NCBI RefSeq assembly: GCF_900168065.1
Contig: NZ_FUZZ01000001.1
Location: 2,476,623 to 2,540,622, forward strand
Length of the DNA stretch: 64,000 nucleotides
DNA from: Chitinophaga ginsengisegetis
GTDB lineage: Bacteria > Bacteroidota > Bacteroidia > Chitinophagales > Chitinophagaceae
Direction: 5' to 3'
Part shown: positions 9,533 through 18,689 of the stretch, in pieces
Numbering within the stretch: the first letter of the stretch is position 1
How the letters are laid out: the number at the start of each line of letters is the position of its first letter
The notes under the pieces: model-generated
Seen by the model: only the letters and a program-made list of their open reading frames with translations
The model's database searches: none
Told to the model about the DNA's origin: nothing
Made by a program: the position numbers and the translations under genes

Positions 9533-10228
9533 TTACTTTTTCAACTTCTTGAAATGATGTTCGAGATGTTTCCGCATGCCTTCGCGGAACTGTTCCCGGG
9601 TACCATTCTTCAGCAGGTTTACCAGGTCGATATGCGACACTTTGCCTACAATCGGTACTTTTTCTTCATTTACCAGGTGGCCGAAAATAGGAAGCAACAT
9701 CGTCTGAAATCGTTGCATAGTGCGGTTACCGGTCATCTGGTAAATTTTGCCATGAAACTCTACTTCATGTTTGATCCGGAAATTTTGTTTGGTGGGAGTT
9801 GTTTTCTGGCTGAGGGCGATCTTCTCCAGTTCTTCAATATCCTTTTTTGTTTTGCGGATATATAAGATGTCTGCCAGTCCCATTTCCAGCGTAAGCCGCA
9901 ATTCAAAAATATCCTGCAGTGTGGCATCGTCAATGATAAGCGGGTCCATCACCCGTTCCAGCGACCCCAAAATATCGGGGCTGGACAGCACCATGCCCCG
10001 CCGCTTTTTTGTTTCAATCATACCCAGCATCCTCAAACGGCTGAGGGCTTCGCGCAATACGTTGCGGCTCACGCCCAGGGCTTCGGTCAGCTCCATTTCC
10101 TTTGGCAATGCATCCCCGGGTTTGAAGGATTGCTTTTTGAGATACTCCAGCAGCTTCATCTCCACTTCATCTGCCATCGTTTTATAACTCACTTTTTCAA
10201 TATCGATATGTAAATTCCCAATTCCCAT
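9533..10228 (-). CDS. GntR-family regulator with FCD domain (NanR/FadR type)
   Basis: DNA-binding repressor of 231 residues. The winged helix-turn-helix spans about residues 15-82 (LPKEMELTEALGVSRNVLREAL). The C-terminal FCD helical domain contains the acidic/His positions expected for metal or ligand binding (LRLTLEMGLAD, KHEVEFHGKIY, SHIDL, HLEHH). E. coli NanR belongs to the same subfamily and responds to Neu5Ac. The neighbouring sialic-acid operon and the palindrome found before both this gene and susC suggest it represses that operon and itself. The effector is inferred, not visible. It is transcribed in the same direction as the operon it probably controls, with about 200 bp between. 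Confidence 0.88.
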   Translation of the reverse strand: MGIGNLHIDIEKVSYKTMADEVEMKLLEYLKKQSFKPGDALPKEMELTEALGVSRNVLREALSRLRMLGMIETKKRRGMVLSSPDILGSLERVMDPLIIDDATLQDIFELRLTLEMGLADILYIRKTKKDIEELEKIALSQKTTPTKQNFRIKHEVEFHGKIYQMTGNRTMQRFQTMLLPIFGHLVNEEKVPIVGKVSHIDLVNLLKNGTREQFREGMRKHLEHHFKKLKK

Positions 10229-10254
10229 AAAACAGGTGTGATATTTTGTTTAAA

Positions 10255-10263
10255 TGTACTACA
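10255..10263. promoter_or_regulatory. Candidate autoregulatory operator of the GntR gene
   Basis: TGTAcTACA, a perfect 9-bp inverted repeat centred on 10259, lies 27 bp upstream of the GntR-family start codon. The same nine bases occur in front of susC at 9386-9394, and flanking bases are also similar (an A/T run followed by ATTA). The pairing suggests autoregulation together with control of the sialic-acid operon. Confidence 0.55.
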
Positions 10264-10295
10264 AATTAACAGATCGCATCAATAATACCGGCTGT

Positions 10296-11084
10296 TTATC
10301 CTTGTAGCATCACCGGCTGTTCCTGTAACCGGCGGCGGGTGTATTCCAGACCGGATGTATAAATGGCTTCCAGCCGCTTGAAATCAAACATGCCGAATTT
10401 GCCCAGATCTTCCGGCTCAATAAAATAACTGCACAACAACTTATTCTTCAGCACCGGCTCACGGATAGCCAGGTGCAGGGTTCTTTCCACATTGGCCAGG
10501 AAGCCTTCTGCCGGGTTATAAGGTGTAAGCGGATTTACATGCACCCCAATGATATCGCGGTATTCCGCCAGCAGCGGCTCTATGGGCAGGTTGCCGGAAA
10601 GACCGCCATCCACATACTGCACCCCGTTTATTTCCACGGGCGGAAATAACAACGGCACAGAAGATGCCGCCAGGATGGCCGGGATCAGCGGGCCTTCACT
10701 GAAAATACGCTGATTGCCTGTTAAAAAATCAGTGGCTGTTACGTATAAAGGAGTATCCAGTTCTTCAAATGTCTGATGCCTGAGTGTTTGCTTCAGTACT
10801 TCTGCTACTTTTTTGAGAGACAGGAAACCGGCTCGCCAGTTCCGCCAGTGCATCGACAACCCGAGCTTATGCACCCGGAATATTTCCCTCACCTCATCGG
10901 TACTGTATCCATCACAAATAAAAGCAGCAGCGATAGAACCCGCACTGGTAGCAGAAATTGCTTCCGGGTAAATATCCTGTTCGGAAAATGCTTTTAAAAC
11001 GCCCAGGTGGGCATATCCCCTGGCGCCACCACCGGATAAAACAAATGGTCGTTTCACAGGTGGGCGGGTTTGCTGTTCATTCAT
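10296..11084 (-). CDS. Patatin-like phospholipase/esterase
   Basis: Cytoplasmic serine lipid hydrolase of 262 residues. The oxyanion-hole motif GGGARGYAHLGVL sits near the N-terminus, the nucleophile elbow reads ATSAGS, and the catalytic Asp lies in DGGLSGNLP. The usual GxSxG has Ala for the first Gly. The reading frame runs upstream to 11189, but that stretch overlaps the preceding gene and has no family similarity, so the ATG at 11084 is chosen; it lies 23 bp after the hydrolase stop. There is no signal peptide. Substrate is unknown; it may be co-transcribed with the upstream hydrolase gene but no functional link is evident. Confidence 0.85.
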   Translation of the reverse strand: MNEQQTRPPVKRPFVLSGGGARGYAHLGVLKAFSEQDIYPEAISATSAGSIAAAFICDGYSTDEVREIFRVHKLGLSMHWRNWRAGFLSLKKVAEVLKQTLRHQTFEELDTPLYVTATDFLTGNQRIFSEGPLIPAILAASSVPLLFPPVEINGVQYVDGGLSGNLPIEPLLAEYRDIIGVHVNPLTPYNPAEGFLANVERTLHLAIREPVLKNKLLCSYFIEPEDLGKFGMFDFKRLEAIYTSGLEYTRRRLQEQPVMLQG

Positions 11085-11107
11085 CCGGCTAATATAAAAA
11101 AACCTTT

Positions 11108-12544
11108 TTATTGGCCCGTTTGAAACATGATGTACACAGGGCTCTCCCCTACCTCCAAACGTATAGCCGTATCCCCCGCTTTCTCCCACTTCACTTGCTT
11201 TGCAGGTTCATCGGCCGTGGTCATGGCAGCAGTGCTAACCGGCCACGACGGTGGGTTATCAAGTACCGCATTTATTACGTGCGGTTGATAGCCTTTCTGC
11301 TGATGGGTTCTGGCGCCGGTAGGCGACCAGGCCACCCACACCAGCAAATTCGGATCATCTCCCTTTATAAATTCAAACACATACAGGGAATCCGTTTCTT
11401 TTTTTACCACACGCCGGAAACGATAATCGCCCAACGTCTGGTACAACTGCTTCACTGCCCAGAACGACATTTTCGGAACAAAATTCCGCGTAAGCCCGGA
11501 AGCGGCGTGAAAAGAGGCTTCATCTTCATCGTTATAATAATACAGGTAAGCGCGCCGGATATCAAGCGTGGCAAACACCAGGAATGACCGCACCAGGTAC
11601 TGCGCCTGTTGCAGATCACTGGCGCCCTGCCAGTTCAATTTCAGCGCCCAGTCTTTCCGGTGCTTCATAGCCTCCGGCGTACACGCATCATATCCAAATT
11701 CGGTTACCCACACTTCCTTCTCTTTTGCATGCTGGTTGCGCCATGCAATAGCGTCTTCAATTACTTTGAGATACTGCAGGGAATTATCTTCCGGGTAGCT
11801 CCGGTTCCAGCTGTTTTCACTATCAGCAGATTTTTCTATGGTAGGATAAGTATGCACATTGATCACATCATAGAGGGGAAGTATTTTTTTATCTATATAC
11901 AAATCATTCAATCCCTGCGAATAAGGATCTGCTTTCACCGCCACTGCCGGCGTAACGATCTTCATCGCCGGATCGCCGGCACGTACCCCTTCCGCCATTT
12001 TTGTGAACAGGGTTTTAAAAAGCGCGGGATCAAACCGGGTGCCCGGCTCATTGTCAATTTCCAGGGAGGTACATAATTTCTCCGCCCCGGATGGCCCATA
12101 ATAAGTGGCCATCGCTTTCCCGTAATCATATGCCCATTGCTCCTTACCAGCCCACAATTGTTTGTAATCCGGACTGCCCAATCCTACTCCCAGGAACTGC
12201 ATACAGATATCTGTTTCAAACCCGGCGGCTTTCCACGGACCGTAGGCGTCCCGTTTCCAGTTAATATTATTGATGGTGTTAGGTATGGTAATGGCATCGC
12301 CGGGCGCTTTCACATCCCAGCTGATGTTATGATAACTGCGCACCAGCCGGCAAACCTGCTTATATAAATCGGGCTTGAAAGTAAGATGCCCGTTGATGCC
12401 CATAAAATCCCTGAACAATGGCCGGCTGGTAACCGGTATGGAATCGGTGGCTGCCTGGCTCGTTTGTGCAGGACCATGTTCTGCACAGCCGGTCATAAGA
12501 GCAGTAAAGAAGACGATGGTGGTAAACAAATAATTCCGTGGCAT
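11108..12544 (-). CDS. Lipoprotein glycoside hydrolase, clan GH-A-like TIM barrel
   Basis: Predicted surface or periplasmic hydrolase of 478 residues with a lipobox (TALMTGC, Cys20). The pattern of a retaining clan GH-A enzyme is present: acid/base Glu166 in EIDNEPG and nucleophile candidate Glu282 in WVTEFGYD, with INVHTYP between them. The family could be GH39, GH5 or a relative; it cannot be fixed by eye. It follows the SusC/SusD genes of the second locus but is separated from susD by a 23-bp-stem terminator, so it may be transcribed at a lower level or from its own promoter. The substrate is not known. Confidence 0.75.
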   Translation of the reverse strand: MPRNYLFTTIVFFTALMTGCAEHGPAQTSQAATDSIPVTSRPLFRDFMGINGHLTFKPDLYKQVCRLVRSYHNISWDVKAPGDAITIPNTINNINWKRDAYGPWKAAGFETDICMQFLGVGLGSPDYKQLWAGKEQWAYDYGKAMATYYGPSGAEKLCTSLEIDNEPGTRFDPALFKTLFTKMAEGVRAGDPAMKIVTPAVAVKADPYSQGLNDLYIDKKILPLYDVINVHTYPTIEKSADSENSWNRSYPEDNSLQYLKVIEDAIAWRNQHAKEKEVWVTEFGYDACTPEAMKHRKDWALKLNWQGASDLQQAQYLVRSFLVFATLDIRRAYLYYYNDEDEASFHAASGLTRNFVPKMSFWAVKQLYQTLGDYRFRRVVKKETDSLYVFEFIKGDDPNLLVWVAWSPTGARTHQQKGYQPHVINAVLDNPPSWPVSTAAMTTADEPAKQVKWEKAGDTAIRLEVGESPVYIMFQTGQ

Positions 12545-12575
12545 AGTACAATGAGCATAAGGAGTGAAACAAAAG

Positions 12576-12629
12576 AGGCGAATGGTAAGAGTGAAGATAT
12601 ATAAATATCCTCACTCTTACCATCCGCCT
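12576..12629 (-). terminator. Very long intrinsic terminator after susD
   Basis: Nearly perfect 54-nt hairpin. Pairs: 12576-12580 with 12625-12629, 12582-12594 (ATGGTAAGAGTGA) with 12611-12623, and 12596-12600 with 12605-12609, around the tetraloop ATAA, with only two A/C mismatches in 25 positions. On the minus strand it is followed by CTCTTTTGTTTC, so it should terminate susD transcripts before the hydrolase gene. Confidence 0.85.
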
Positions 12630-12652
12630 GTATCATTGTTCGCTATTACCTG

Positions 12653-14254
12653 TTAGTTTCTCCAGCCCGGCACCTGCTTGTATACGCCGTTACTCTGCGC
12701 TATTACATCAGGATTCATGGGCCATGCCATATGTTTGGCCGGATCAAAATTACGTGCCGGCCATACCTGTTTTATTTCGTAAGAAGACAACGGGTTTACC
12801 TTATCGCTGTGGATACGGCCATGCAAAGGCGCATTGATCTTTGCATAATCACCCCATCTCTTGAGATCCTGCAGCCTGTCGGTCCATTCGCAGGCCAGCT
12901 CTACCCGGCGTTCATGCTTGAGATTTTCCATTGTAGGATTTGCAATAGCTGCCAGTCCTACGCGGCTGCGTACTTCGTTCAGCGGTGCAGCGGCTTCGCC
13001 ACTCCGGCCCAGTTTGATCAGCGCTTCTGCTTTAAATAGCAGGATTTCCGCATAGCGCATCAATGGCAAATTGAGTGCAGTAGTTGGATAATCGGGGCTC
13101 TGATTGATATTGGTGTTGGTAGTAATAACGCCATCTTTACCATAGGAGTATGGCTCCATATACTTATTCATCTGGAAACCAGAAAGGCTGTTGGTAGAGT
13201 AGTAAGAACGCACCAGGCCAAAGAAGGTGAACTTATCCCCAAATTTCAGGATAGTCACTTCACGTCTTGGGTCATTCGCTTCGTATTCTTCATACAGTTC
13301 TTCCGTTGGCTGAAAATAGCCCCAGCCGTTGAAGATAGCCCAACCGGTATTTTCCAGTACTACGCCCGGAAATTCGGAACCGCCCTGTACACCGGAGGTA
13401 ACAGACCACATATATTCTGAACTCCAGTTATTGGCAATGCTGAAAACGGCGCGGTAATTCTGCTGGCTGGTTTCTTTTCCTTTGATAAGGGCACGGTGTC
13501 CTTCATCCCTGATCTTATCGGCGAGTGCGGGGATCAGCGCCCATTTGGAAGCGTCGTACTGTGCCCAGTAAGCGTATACTTTCACCATATACCCCCAGGC
13601 TGCAGCTCTGTGTGCGCGTCCCTGGTCGGAGGTGCTATATGTTTCAAAGAGGGGCAGCAGGGAGGCTGCCTTTTCCATATCACTGATAATTTGCGCATAG
13701 TTATCCGTTACAGATGGCAACTGAGGAGGGATACGTTTTCCAAATTCAGGATTTTCCGGTCCGTCGAAAGGAACGCCCTGGTCTTTATGTCCCCAGAGAT
13801 AAGCCACCCAGAAATGTGCAAATCCGCGCATGAAATACGCTTCGCCCAAAGCCTGGTTGCGTGCGGCTTCTGTGGTATTTTTTGAAGTGGGTACATTCTG
13901 GATCACCTGGTTGGCGCGGTTGATCATTTTATACAGATCGGACCATCCGTTTTTCAGATACCCTTCACGGCCGCTTGGAATAAAGTTCTTGATATTCTCC
14001 CCATCGGCCTTCGCCCTTCCTACAATCAGGTCGTCGCTGGCGTCCTGTACCCAGAAGAGGTCACGTCCCCAGGTAGATTCATAACGCATGGCTACGTACA
14101 TGTCGTTGGTAGCCTTCCGGAGATCGTTATCACTCTGCCAGAAATAAGCAGTAGTAGGTGCGCCGTTGGGTTTTGTGTCTACCCATTTGTTACAGGCACT
14201 TGCACCCAACATCAGCGACCCCGCGAGAAATATATGTTTGAATGTTGTTTTCAT
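12653..14254 (-). CDS. SusD/RagB-family lipoprotein (second locus)
   Basis: Outer-membrane substrate-binding lipoprotein of 533 residues; lipobox LMLGASAC with Cys21. SusD features include GEAYFMRGFAHFWVAYLWG near residue 130 and the C-terminal RVELACEWTDRLQDLKRWGDY. It starts 18 bp after the partner susC and is followed by a strong terminator. Ligand unknown. The long N-terminal TPR region and the C-terminal end (QVPGWRN) look intact. Confidence 0.93.
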   Translation of the reverse strand: MKTTFKHIFLAGSLMLGASACNKWVDTKPNGAPTTAYFWQSDNDLRKATNDMYVAMRYESTWGRDLFWVQDASDDLIVGRAKADGENIKNFIPSGREGYLKNGWSDLYKMINRANQVIQNVPTSKNTTEAARNQALGEAYFMRGFAHFWVAYLWGHKDQGVPFDGPENPEFGKRIPPQLPSVTDNYAQIISDMEKAASLLPLFETYSTSDQGRAHRAAAWGYMVKVYAYWAQYDASKWALIPALADKIRDEGHRALIKGKETSQQNYRAVFSIANNWSSEYMWSVTSGVQGGSEFPGVVLENTGWAIFNGWGYFQPTEELYEEYEANDPRREVTILKFGDKFTFFGLVRSYYSTNSLSGFQMNKYMEPYSYGKDGVITTNTNINQSPDYPTTALNLPLMRYAEILLFKAEALIKLGRSGEAAAPLNEVRSRVGLAAIANPTMENLKHERRVELACEWTDRLQDLKRWGDYAKINAPLHGRIHSDKVNPLSSYEIKQVWPARNFDPAKHMAWPMNPDVIAQSNGVYKQVPGWRN

Positions 14255-14271
14255 AAAAGCGTTTGATTTGA

Positions 14272-17200
14272 TCAGAATTTAATATTTGCACCCAGGGAAA
14301 ACACGCGTGATACCGGGAACTGGCCGCCATCAAGACCAACACCACCTACTTCCGGGTCCATACCGGTGTATTTGGTAAAGGTGAGCAGGTTATCGCCGCT
14401 AAAGTATACGCGAAGGCCCTGGTTCCAGCTCATTTTCTTAAAGGTGTAGCCGATCAGCAGGTTCTTTAATCTCAGGTAGTTACCATTTTCAAGATACCAG
14501 TCGGAGTTGGTCTGGAAATTTTTGTTGGGATCATTAGCAGAGATACGGGGGATGTTGGAGCCTTTATTTTCAGAGGACCAGGCATCGAGGATTTTATCCC
14601 AACGGTTGTATCCTTGTTCAGAGCCGCTTAAGGTAGTCATCTTGAAAGCATTGAACAGCTTTACGCCGCCTACTCCCTGCATAAACAGGCTCAGATCAAA
14701 ATTTTTCCAGGTGAAGCTGGCGGTGAATCCGTAAGTGAGTTTTGGAAATGCGTTGCCCATGTATACGCGGTCACCGTCGTTGATAGCGCCATCTCCATTC
14801 TGATCCACAAATTTCAGGTCGCCGGCTTTTGCATTAGGCTGAATCATTTTACCATCTTTCTGATAAGCTTTTGCTTCATCATCTGATTGGAAGATACCGG
14901 CCGTTTTTATCAACCAGTAAGAATAAAATGGTTCTCCTACTTTAGAGCGGAAAGGGGTGAGCACTCCTCTGAAGGCATCAGTATGTACCCACGTAGCAGC
15001 CGGATCTTCATCTATGGATTTCACCCTGTTTTTTAATGTAGCGATATTAGCCCCCAGGTTATATCCTACCATACCGATATGATCGTTCCAGGTTACAGCT
15101 ACTTCAAAACCTTTATTGCTGATTTCTCCTTTATTAATATACGGTGCACCTATACCGAAAGTATTGGGCCAGTTGGATTGCAGCTGGATCAGGTCATAGG
15201 TAAGTTTATCAAAATAATCGGCGGTGATATTCAGTCGTTGTTTCAGGACGCTGATGTCGATACCGATATCTGACTGCTGGGAAGTTTCCCAGGACAGGGA
15301 CCGGTTAAATGCACTTCCATTAGCGAGTGAGTTGGATCTTGGCGCACCGTCGCCCACCTGGAAAGTATAATCCGGAGCGAGTTTAGCATAACCATAATAA
15401 TGTCCGATGGAACCCAGGTTACCAATCCTTCCCCAGCTTCCCCTGATTTTGAGCAGATCCATCCATTTTACATTATCCATGAACGACTCTGAGCTGATTT
15501 TCCATGCGGCAGTTACACCCGGAAAACCTTTGGAGCGATAACCTTCCGCTAACCTGCCGGCAACATCATTACGGTAACTGGCGGTTACAAAGTAACGGTC
15601 TGCCCAGCTATAGGATAATCTTCCTACATAGGAAACTGTTCTGTCTTTCCATTCATCGTCAGCTGGTTGATTCTGATCAAAGATGGTGGCATTGGTAAAG
15701 AACTGCGCCCAGTCGGATTCGTTTTCAAATCCTTTGGCAGCGGCAGAAAAATTGCGGTTGGATTCTTCCTGCCCTGTCATAGATGCCATCACACCAATGT
15801 TATGCCGGTTGATGATCTTATTGTAATTAAGGGTATTTTCCCAGATCCACTTGTATCCTTTATCTGTAGAATAGGTTAAAGTATTCTGATCATTTGGTTT
15901 TCCGGGCTCTGTTCTTCTAGGCTCAAAGTTTTTCCACAGTGCATTTTGCTGACGGTAAGAAAAACGGGACAGGTAAGTAAGACCAGGGATAATATCAGAC
16001 ACCGTTAACTCCGTTGCCGACTGCAGGTCATTCCGTTTGTTATAGGGTTGGTTTCTGAGCAGGGTGGCTACCGGGTTGATCACGTCTCCGTAAATCCCGT
16101 TATACTGGGAACCTCTTGGACCTACGCCACCAAAGGTACCATCGCTGTAGTACGGGGTAGCGGAGCGCGGCATGTACAGGGCAGAAAGGATAACGCCGCT
16201 GTAACCGCTGGCGGTTTCTGCATCCCTGTTATCATTGTTATTCCAGAAGAGATCCTGGCGCAGTTTAACGTTCTTACTAAACTGGTAATTTGCATTAAAT
16301 CTCAGGGAAATATTTTTATTATAGGTATTGATCAGCGTACCTTCTTCTTTCTCATAACGTGCCTGGAAGAGGGTGGAAAATTTATCTGTTCCGGCGTTTA
16401 CGCTGATATTGTGACGTTGTATCAAACCGGTGCGGAAAATTTCATCCATCCAGTTGGTGCGCGTTACCAGGCCATCCGGGTTTTTCGCAGGATTCCATCC
16501 TTCCAGCGGAGTCAGTCCTGCATTGGTTTGCGCGAGGTCGGATACTTTACCCTGCTGTTCTGCAGTGAGTGACTGCAAGGTGCGCCAGGGTTGCTTGGCG
16601 CCTACAAAGCCGGTATACTGTACGCTGGGTAGTCCTTTTGCAGCCTGGCGGGTAGTGATGAGGATAACCCCTGCCGAACCCGAGAAAGCACCGTAAATAG
16701 CCGCAGAAGCAGCATCTTTCAATACTGTGATGGATTCCACATCAGCAGGGTTATAAGGCGCACCAGGTACACCATCTACCACATACAGTACATTATCATT
16801 CAGGGAACCTACGCCACGGATTACTACACTGTTGGCATTGCTGGTATGGCCACCATTGCTTACCACCGTGATACCGGGTACTTTACCTTGTAACATATTG
16901 GCCACATCCAGTACCGGGCGTTCCTTGATCTGCTTCATGTCTGGTACTACTGCTACGGCAGCGGAGAGGTCACCTTTTTTTGCGGTGCCGTAACCAAGTA
17001 CCACCACTTCATTCAGTGCGTTGTTGCTGGTTTTCAGTGTAAGGTTTACCGTATCTGAGCTACCGGCAGGCATTTCCACGGTTTCGTAGCCTACATAGCT
17101 GAAGCTGAGTATGGCTTTATCACTTTCCAGGGTGATTTCAAATTTGCCATCGGCATCTGTAACGGTTCTTGTTTTAGTGCCTTTTACCCAAACAGATACG

Positions 17201-17655
17201 CCGGGAATAGGTTCTTTATTTTCAGTGGTAACACGACCAGTGATTTTGCGGGCAACTGCCTGGGTAGTTTGTACTTCCGGATCTTTCTCTGCTTTCCGGA
17301 GCAGGATGGCTTTGTCGCTCACGCTGTACTCAATACCTGATTTACTACGGAGCATGTTAAGGGCTTCGTTCAGCGTAATATTATCCGGCTTGAAATCCCT
17401 GACAATAATTTTGTCGAAGTCCTGTTTTACATAGTTAAATGTAAAGCTGCTCTGGTGTCCCAGTGCGCTCAGCACCTGGGAGAGGGAGGCACGGGAAATA
17501 TCCAGTTTCACTTTTTCGCTCAACCCGTTTTGCCTGGCGTATCCGAAGGTAGCTGGCAACAGGGCACATCCCATTAGCAGGAATCGTTTGATGCGGGATA
17601 CAGCCCGCCCGCTGCTGCGGGTATGCTGATCAGCGGAAGTAAATGTCATTTTCAT
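14272..17655 (-). CDS. SusC-type TonB-dependent receptor with STN signalling domain (second locus)
   Basis: Outer-membrane importer of 1127 residues. Order: signal region (about 20-40), STN domain (about 48-120), carboxypeptidase-D regulatory-like domain (about 137-220), TonB-box-like VVVLGYGTAKK, plug with LKDAASAAIYGAFSGSAGVILITTR, and the C-terminal barrel ending GANIKF. In the SusC signature the usual SRA is replaced by FSGSA, an insertion-like variation. The STN domain matches the FecR and ECF sigma genes immediately upstream, so expression is probably switched on by ligand through cell-surface signalling. The start is 33 bp after the fecR stop. Confidence 0.94.
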   Translation of the reverse strand: MKMTFTSADQHTRSSGRAVSRIKRFLLMGCALLPATFGYARQNGLSEKVKLDISRASLSQVLSALGHQSSFTFNYVKQDFDKIIVRDFKPDNITLNEALNMLRSKSGIEYSVSDKAILLRKAEKDPEVQTTQAVARKITGRVTTENKEPIPGVSVWVKGTKTRTVTDADGKFEITLESDKAILSFSYVGYETVEMPAGSSDTVNLTLKTSNNALNEVVVLGYGTAKKGDLSAAVAVVPDMKQIKERPVLDVANMLQGKVPGITVVSNGGHTSNANSVVIRGVGSLNDNVLYVVDGVPGAPYNPADVESITVLKDAASAAIYGAFSGSAGVILITTRQAAKGLPSVQYTGFVGAKQPWRTLQSLTAEQQGKVSDLAQTNAGLTPLEGWNPAKNPDGLVTRTNWMDEIFRTGLIQRHNISVNAGTDKFSTLFQARYEKEEGTLINTYNKNISLRFNANYQFSKNVKLRQDLFWNNNDNRDAETASGYSGVILSALYMPRSATPYYSDGTFGGVGPRGSQYNGIYGDVINPVATLLRNQPYNKRNDLQSATELTVSDIIPGLTYLSRFSYRQQNALWKNFEPRRTEPGKPNDQNTLTYSTDKGYKWIWENTLNYNKIINRHNIGVMASMTGQEESNRNFSAAAKGFENESDWAQFFTNATIFDQNQPADDEWKDRTVSYVGRLSYSWADRYFVTASYRNDVAGRLAEGYRSKGFPGVTAAWKISSESFMDNVKWMDLLKIRGSWGRIGNLGSIGHYYGYAKLAPDYTFQVGDGAPRSNSLANGSAFNRSLSWETSQQSDIGIDISVLKQRLNITADYFDKLTYDLIQLQSNWPNTFGIGAPYINKGEISNKGFEVAVTWNDHIGMVGYNLGANIATLKNRVKSIDEDPAATWVHTDAFRGVLTPFRSKVGEPFYSYWLIKTAGIFQSDDEAKAYQKDGKMIQPNAKAGDLKFVDQNGDGAINDGDRVYMGNAFPKLTYGFTASFTWKNFDLSLFMQGVGGVKLFNAFKMTTLSGSEQGYNRWDKILDAWSSENKGSNIPRISANDPNKNFQTNSDWYLENGNYLRLKNLLIGYTFKKMSWNQGLRVYFSGDNLLTFTKYTGMDPEVGGVGLDGGQFPVSRVFSLGANIKF

Positions 17656-17688
17656 GTGTTGAAATTTTCAGGAGCGTTCACGTGTTAT

Positions 17689-18642
17689 TTAATAGATGAT
17701 CACCTGTTTGTCGGAAATACGGAATTGTTTACGGCTGATGTAACATAGATTTCCCAGCATTTTTACGAAGCTGTCTTTTTTGAAGAGTACAGATACATTT
17801 TTTTCGATGCCTTGTGTGTTCTCCCATTTCACCTGATAACCGTTGCGTGTGCACAATCGCATAACGGCATCTTTGAAAGGCAGATCAGTAGCGCTGAAGC
17901 CGCCTTCTTTCCAGGCGGCTACTTTGCCGGCTTCTGTAGCGGAAATATTCAGTGCTTTATCTTCATTATTATAGGCGGCGGCGTAGCCGGGCTTTAGTAC
18001 GGTACTGTCTTTTCCCGAGCATACTTTTACTTTACCCTGTACCAGTGATACACGGGTTAATCCTTCGCCGGCATAGGCTTCCACGTTAAACTGCGTACCC
18101 AGTACCTGGATAGCGAGATCCCTGGTGTGGATCACGAATGGTTTGTTCCGGTTGCCTTGTACTTCAAAAAAGCCTTCCCCGGTGAGTTGTACGTTACGGC
18201 TTTGCTTATTATAGTCTTCCTTCCATTTAAGGGAGGCCGCTGTATTCAGCCAGATACGGGAGCTATCCGGCAGTACTACCAGTTTAATATCGCTGGTTTC
18301 GTTGGTAACCTGGAATGACTTATTATAAGCCAGGCGGGCGGGCGGTTGTTGTGAATAACGCTGCCACATAAATCCTGCGCCGGCCAGCAATAATATGCTG
18401 GCTGCAGCGGCCCATTGAATGGAACGTTTCTTCCACCAGGCTACCGGAGCTGCCGGGAGCATGCTGTGAAAATTAGCCAGGAACTGCTGCCGGTAAAGGT
18501 TTGATTCCAGGGCAGACAAATCTGCTTCGCTGTTTAAACCGTCATACCAGTTGTCCAGTAGCGCCAGTTCTTCCCGCGTACATTTTCCTTCATGAAACTT
18601 TTTCAACAGGGCTTCAGCCCTCGGATATTTTTGTGTTGCCAT
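17689..18642 (-). CDS. FecR-family anti-sigma factor (second locus)
   Basis: Single-pass inner-membrane anti-sigma factor of 317 residues. The cytoplasmic N-terminal helix bundle (1-70) would hold the sigma factor; one membrane segment follows at about 76-93; the periplasmic FecR domain includes WLNTAASLKWKEDY, GEGFFEVQ and VLGTQFNVEAY, and the C-terminal STN-like (DUF4974-type) part ends at ISDKQVIIY. It lies 47 bp after the ECF sigma gene and directly before the STN-containing SusC, the classical arrangement. Confidence 0.93.
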   Translation of the reverse strand: MATQKYPRAEALLKKFHEGKCTREELALLDNWYDGLNSEADLSALESNLYRQQFLANFHSMLPAAPVAWWKKRSIQWAAAASILLLAGAGFMWQRYSQQPPARLAYNKSFQVTNETSDIKLVVLPDSSRIWLNTAASLKWKEDYNKQSRNVQLTGEGFFEVQGNRNKPFVIHTRDLAIQVLGTQFNVEAYAGEGLTRVSLVQGKVKVCSGKDSTVLKPGYAAAYNNEDKALNISATEAGKVAAWKEGGFSATDLPFKDAVMRLCTRNGYQVKWENTQGIEKNVSVLFKKDSFVKMLGNLCYISRKQFRISDKQVIIY

Positions 18643-18689
18643 CTGTTAATGAATACCCGCAACACAAAAAATGTTAACTCCATCTAAGG

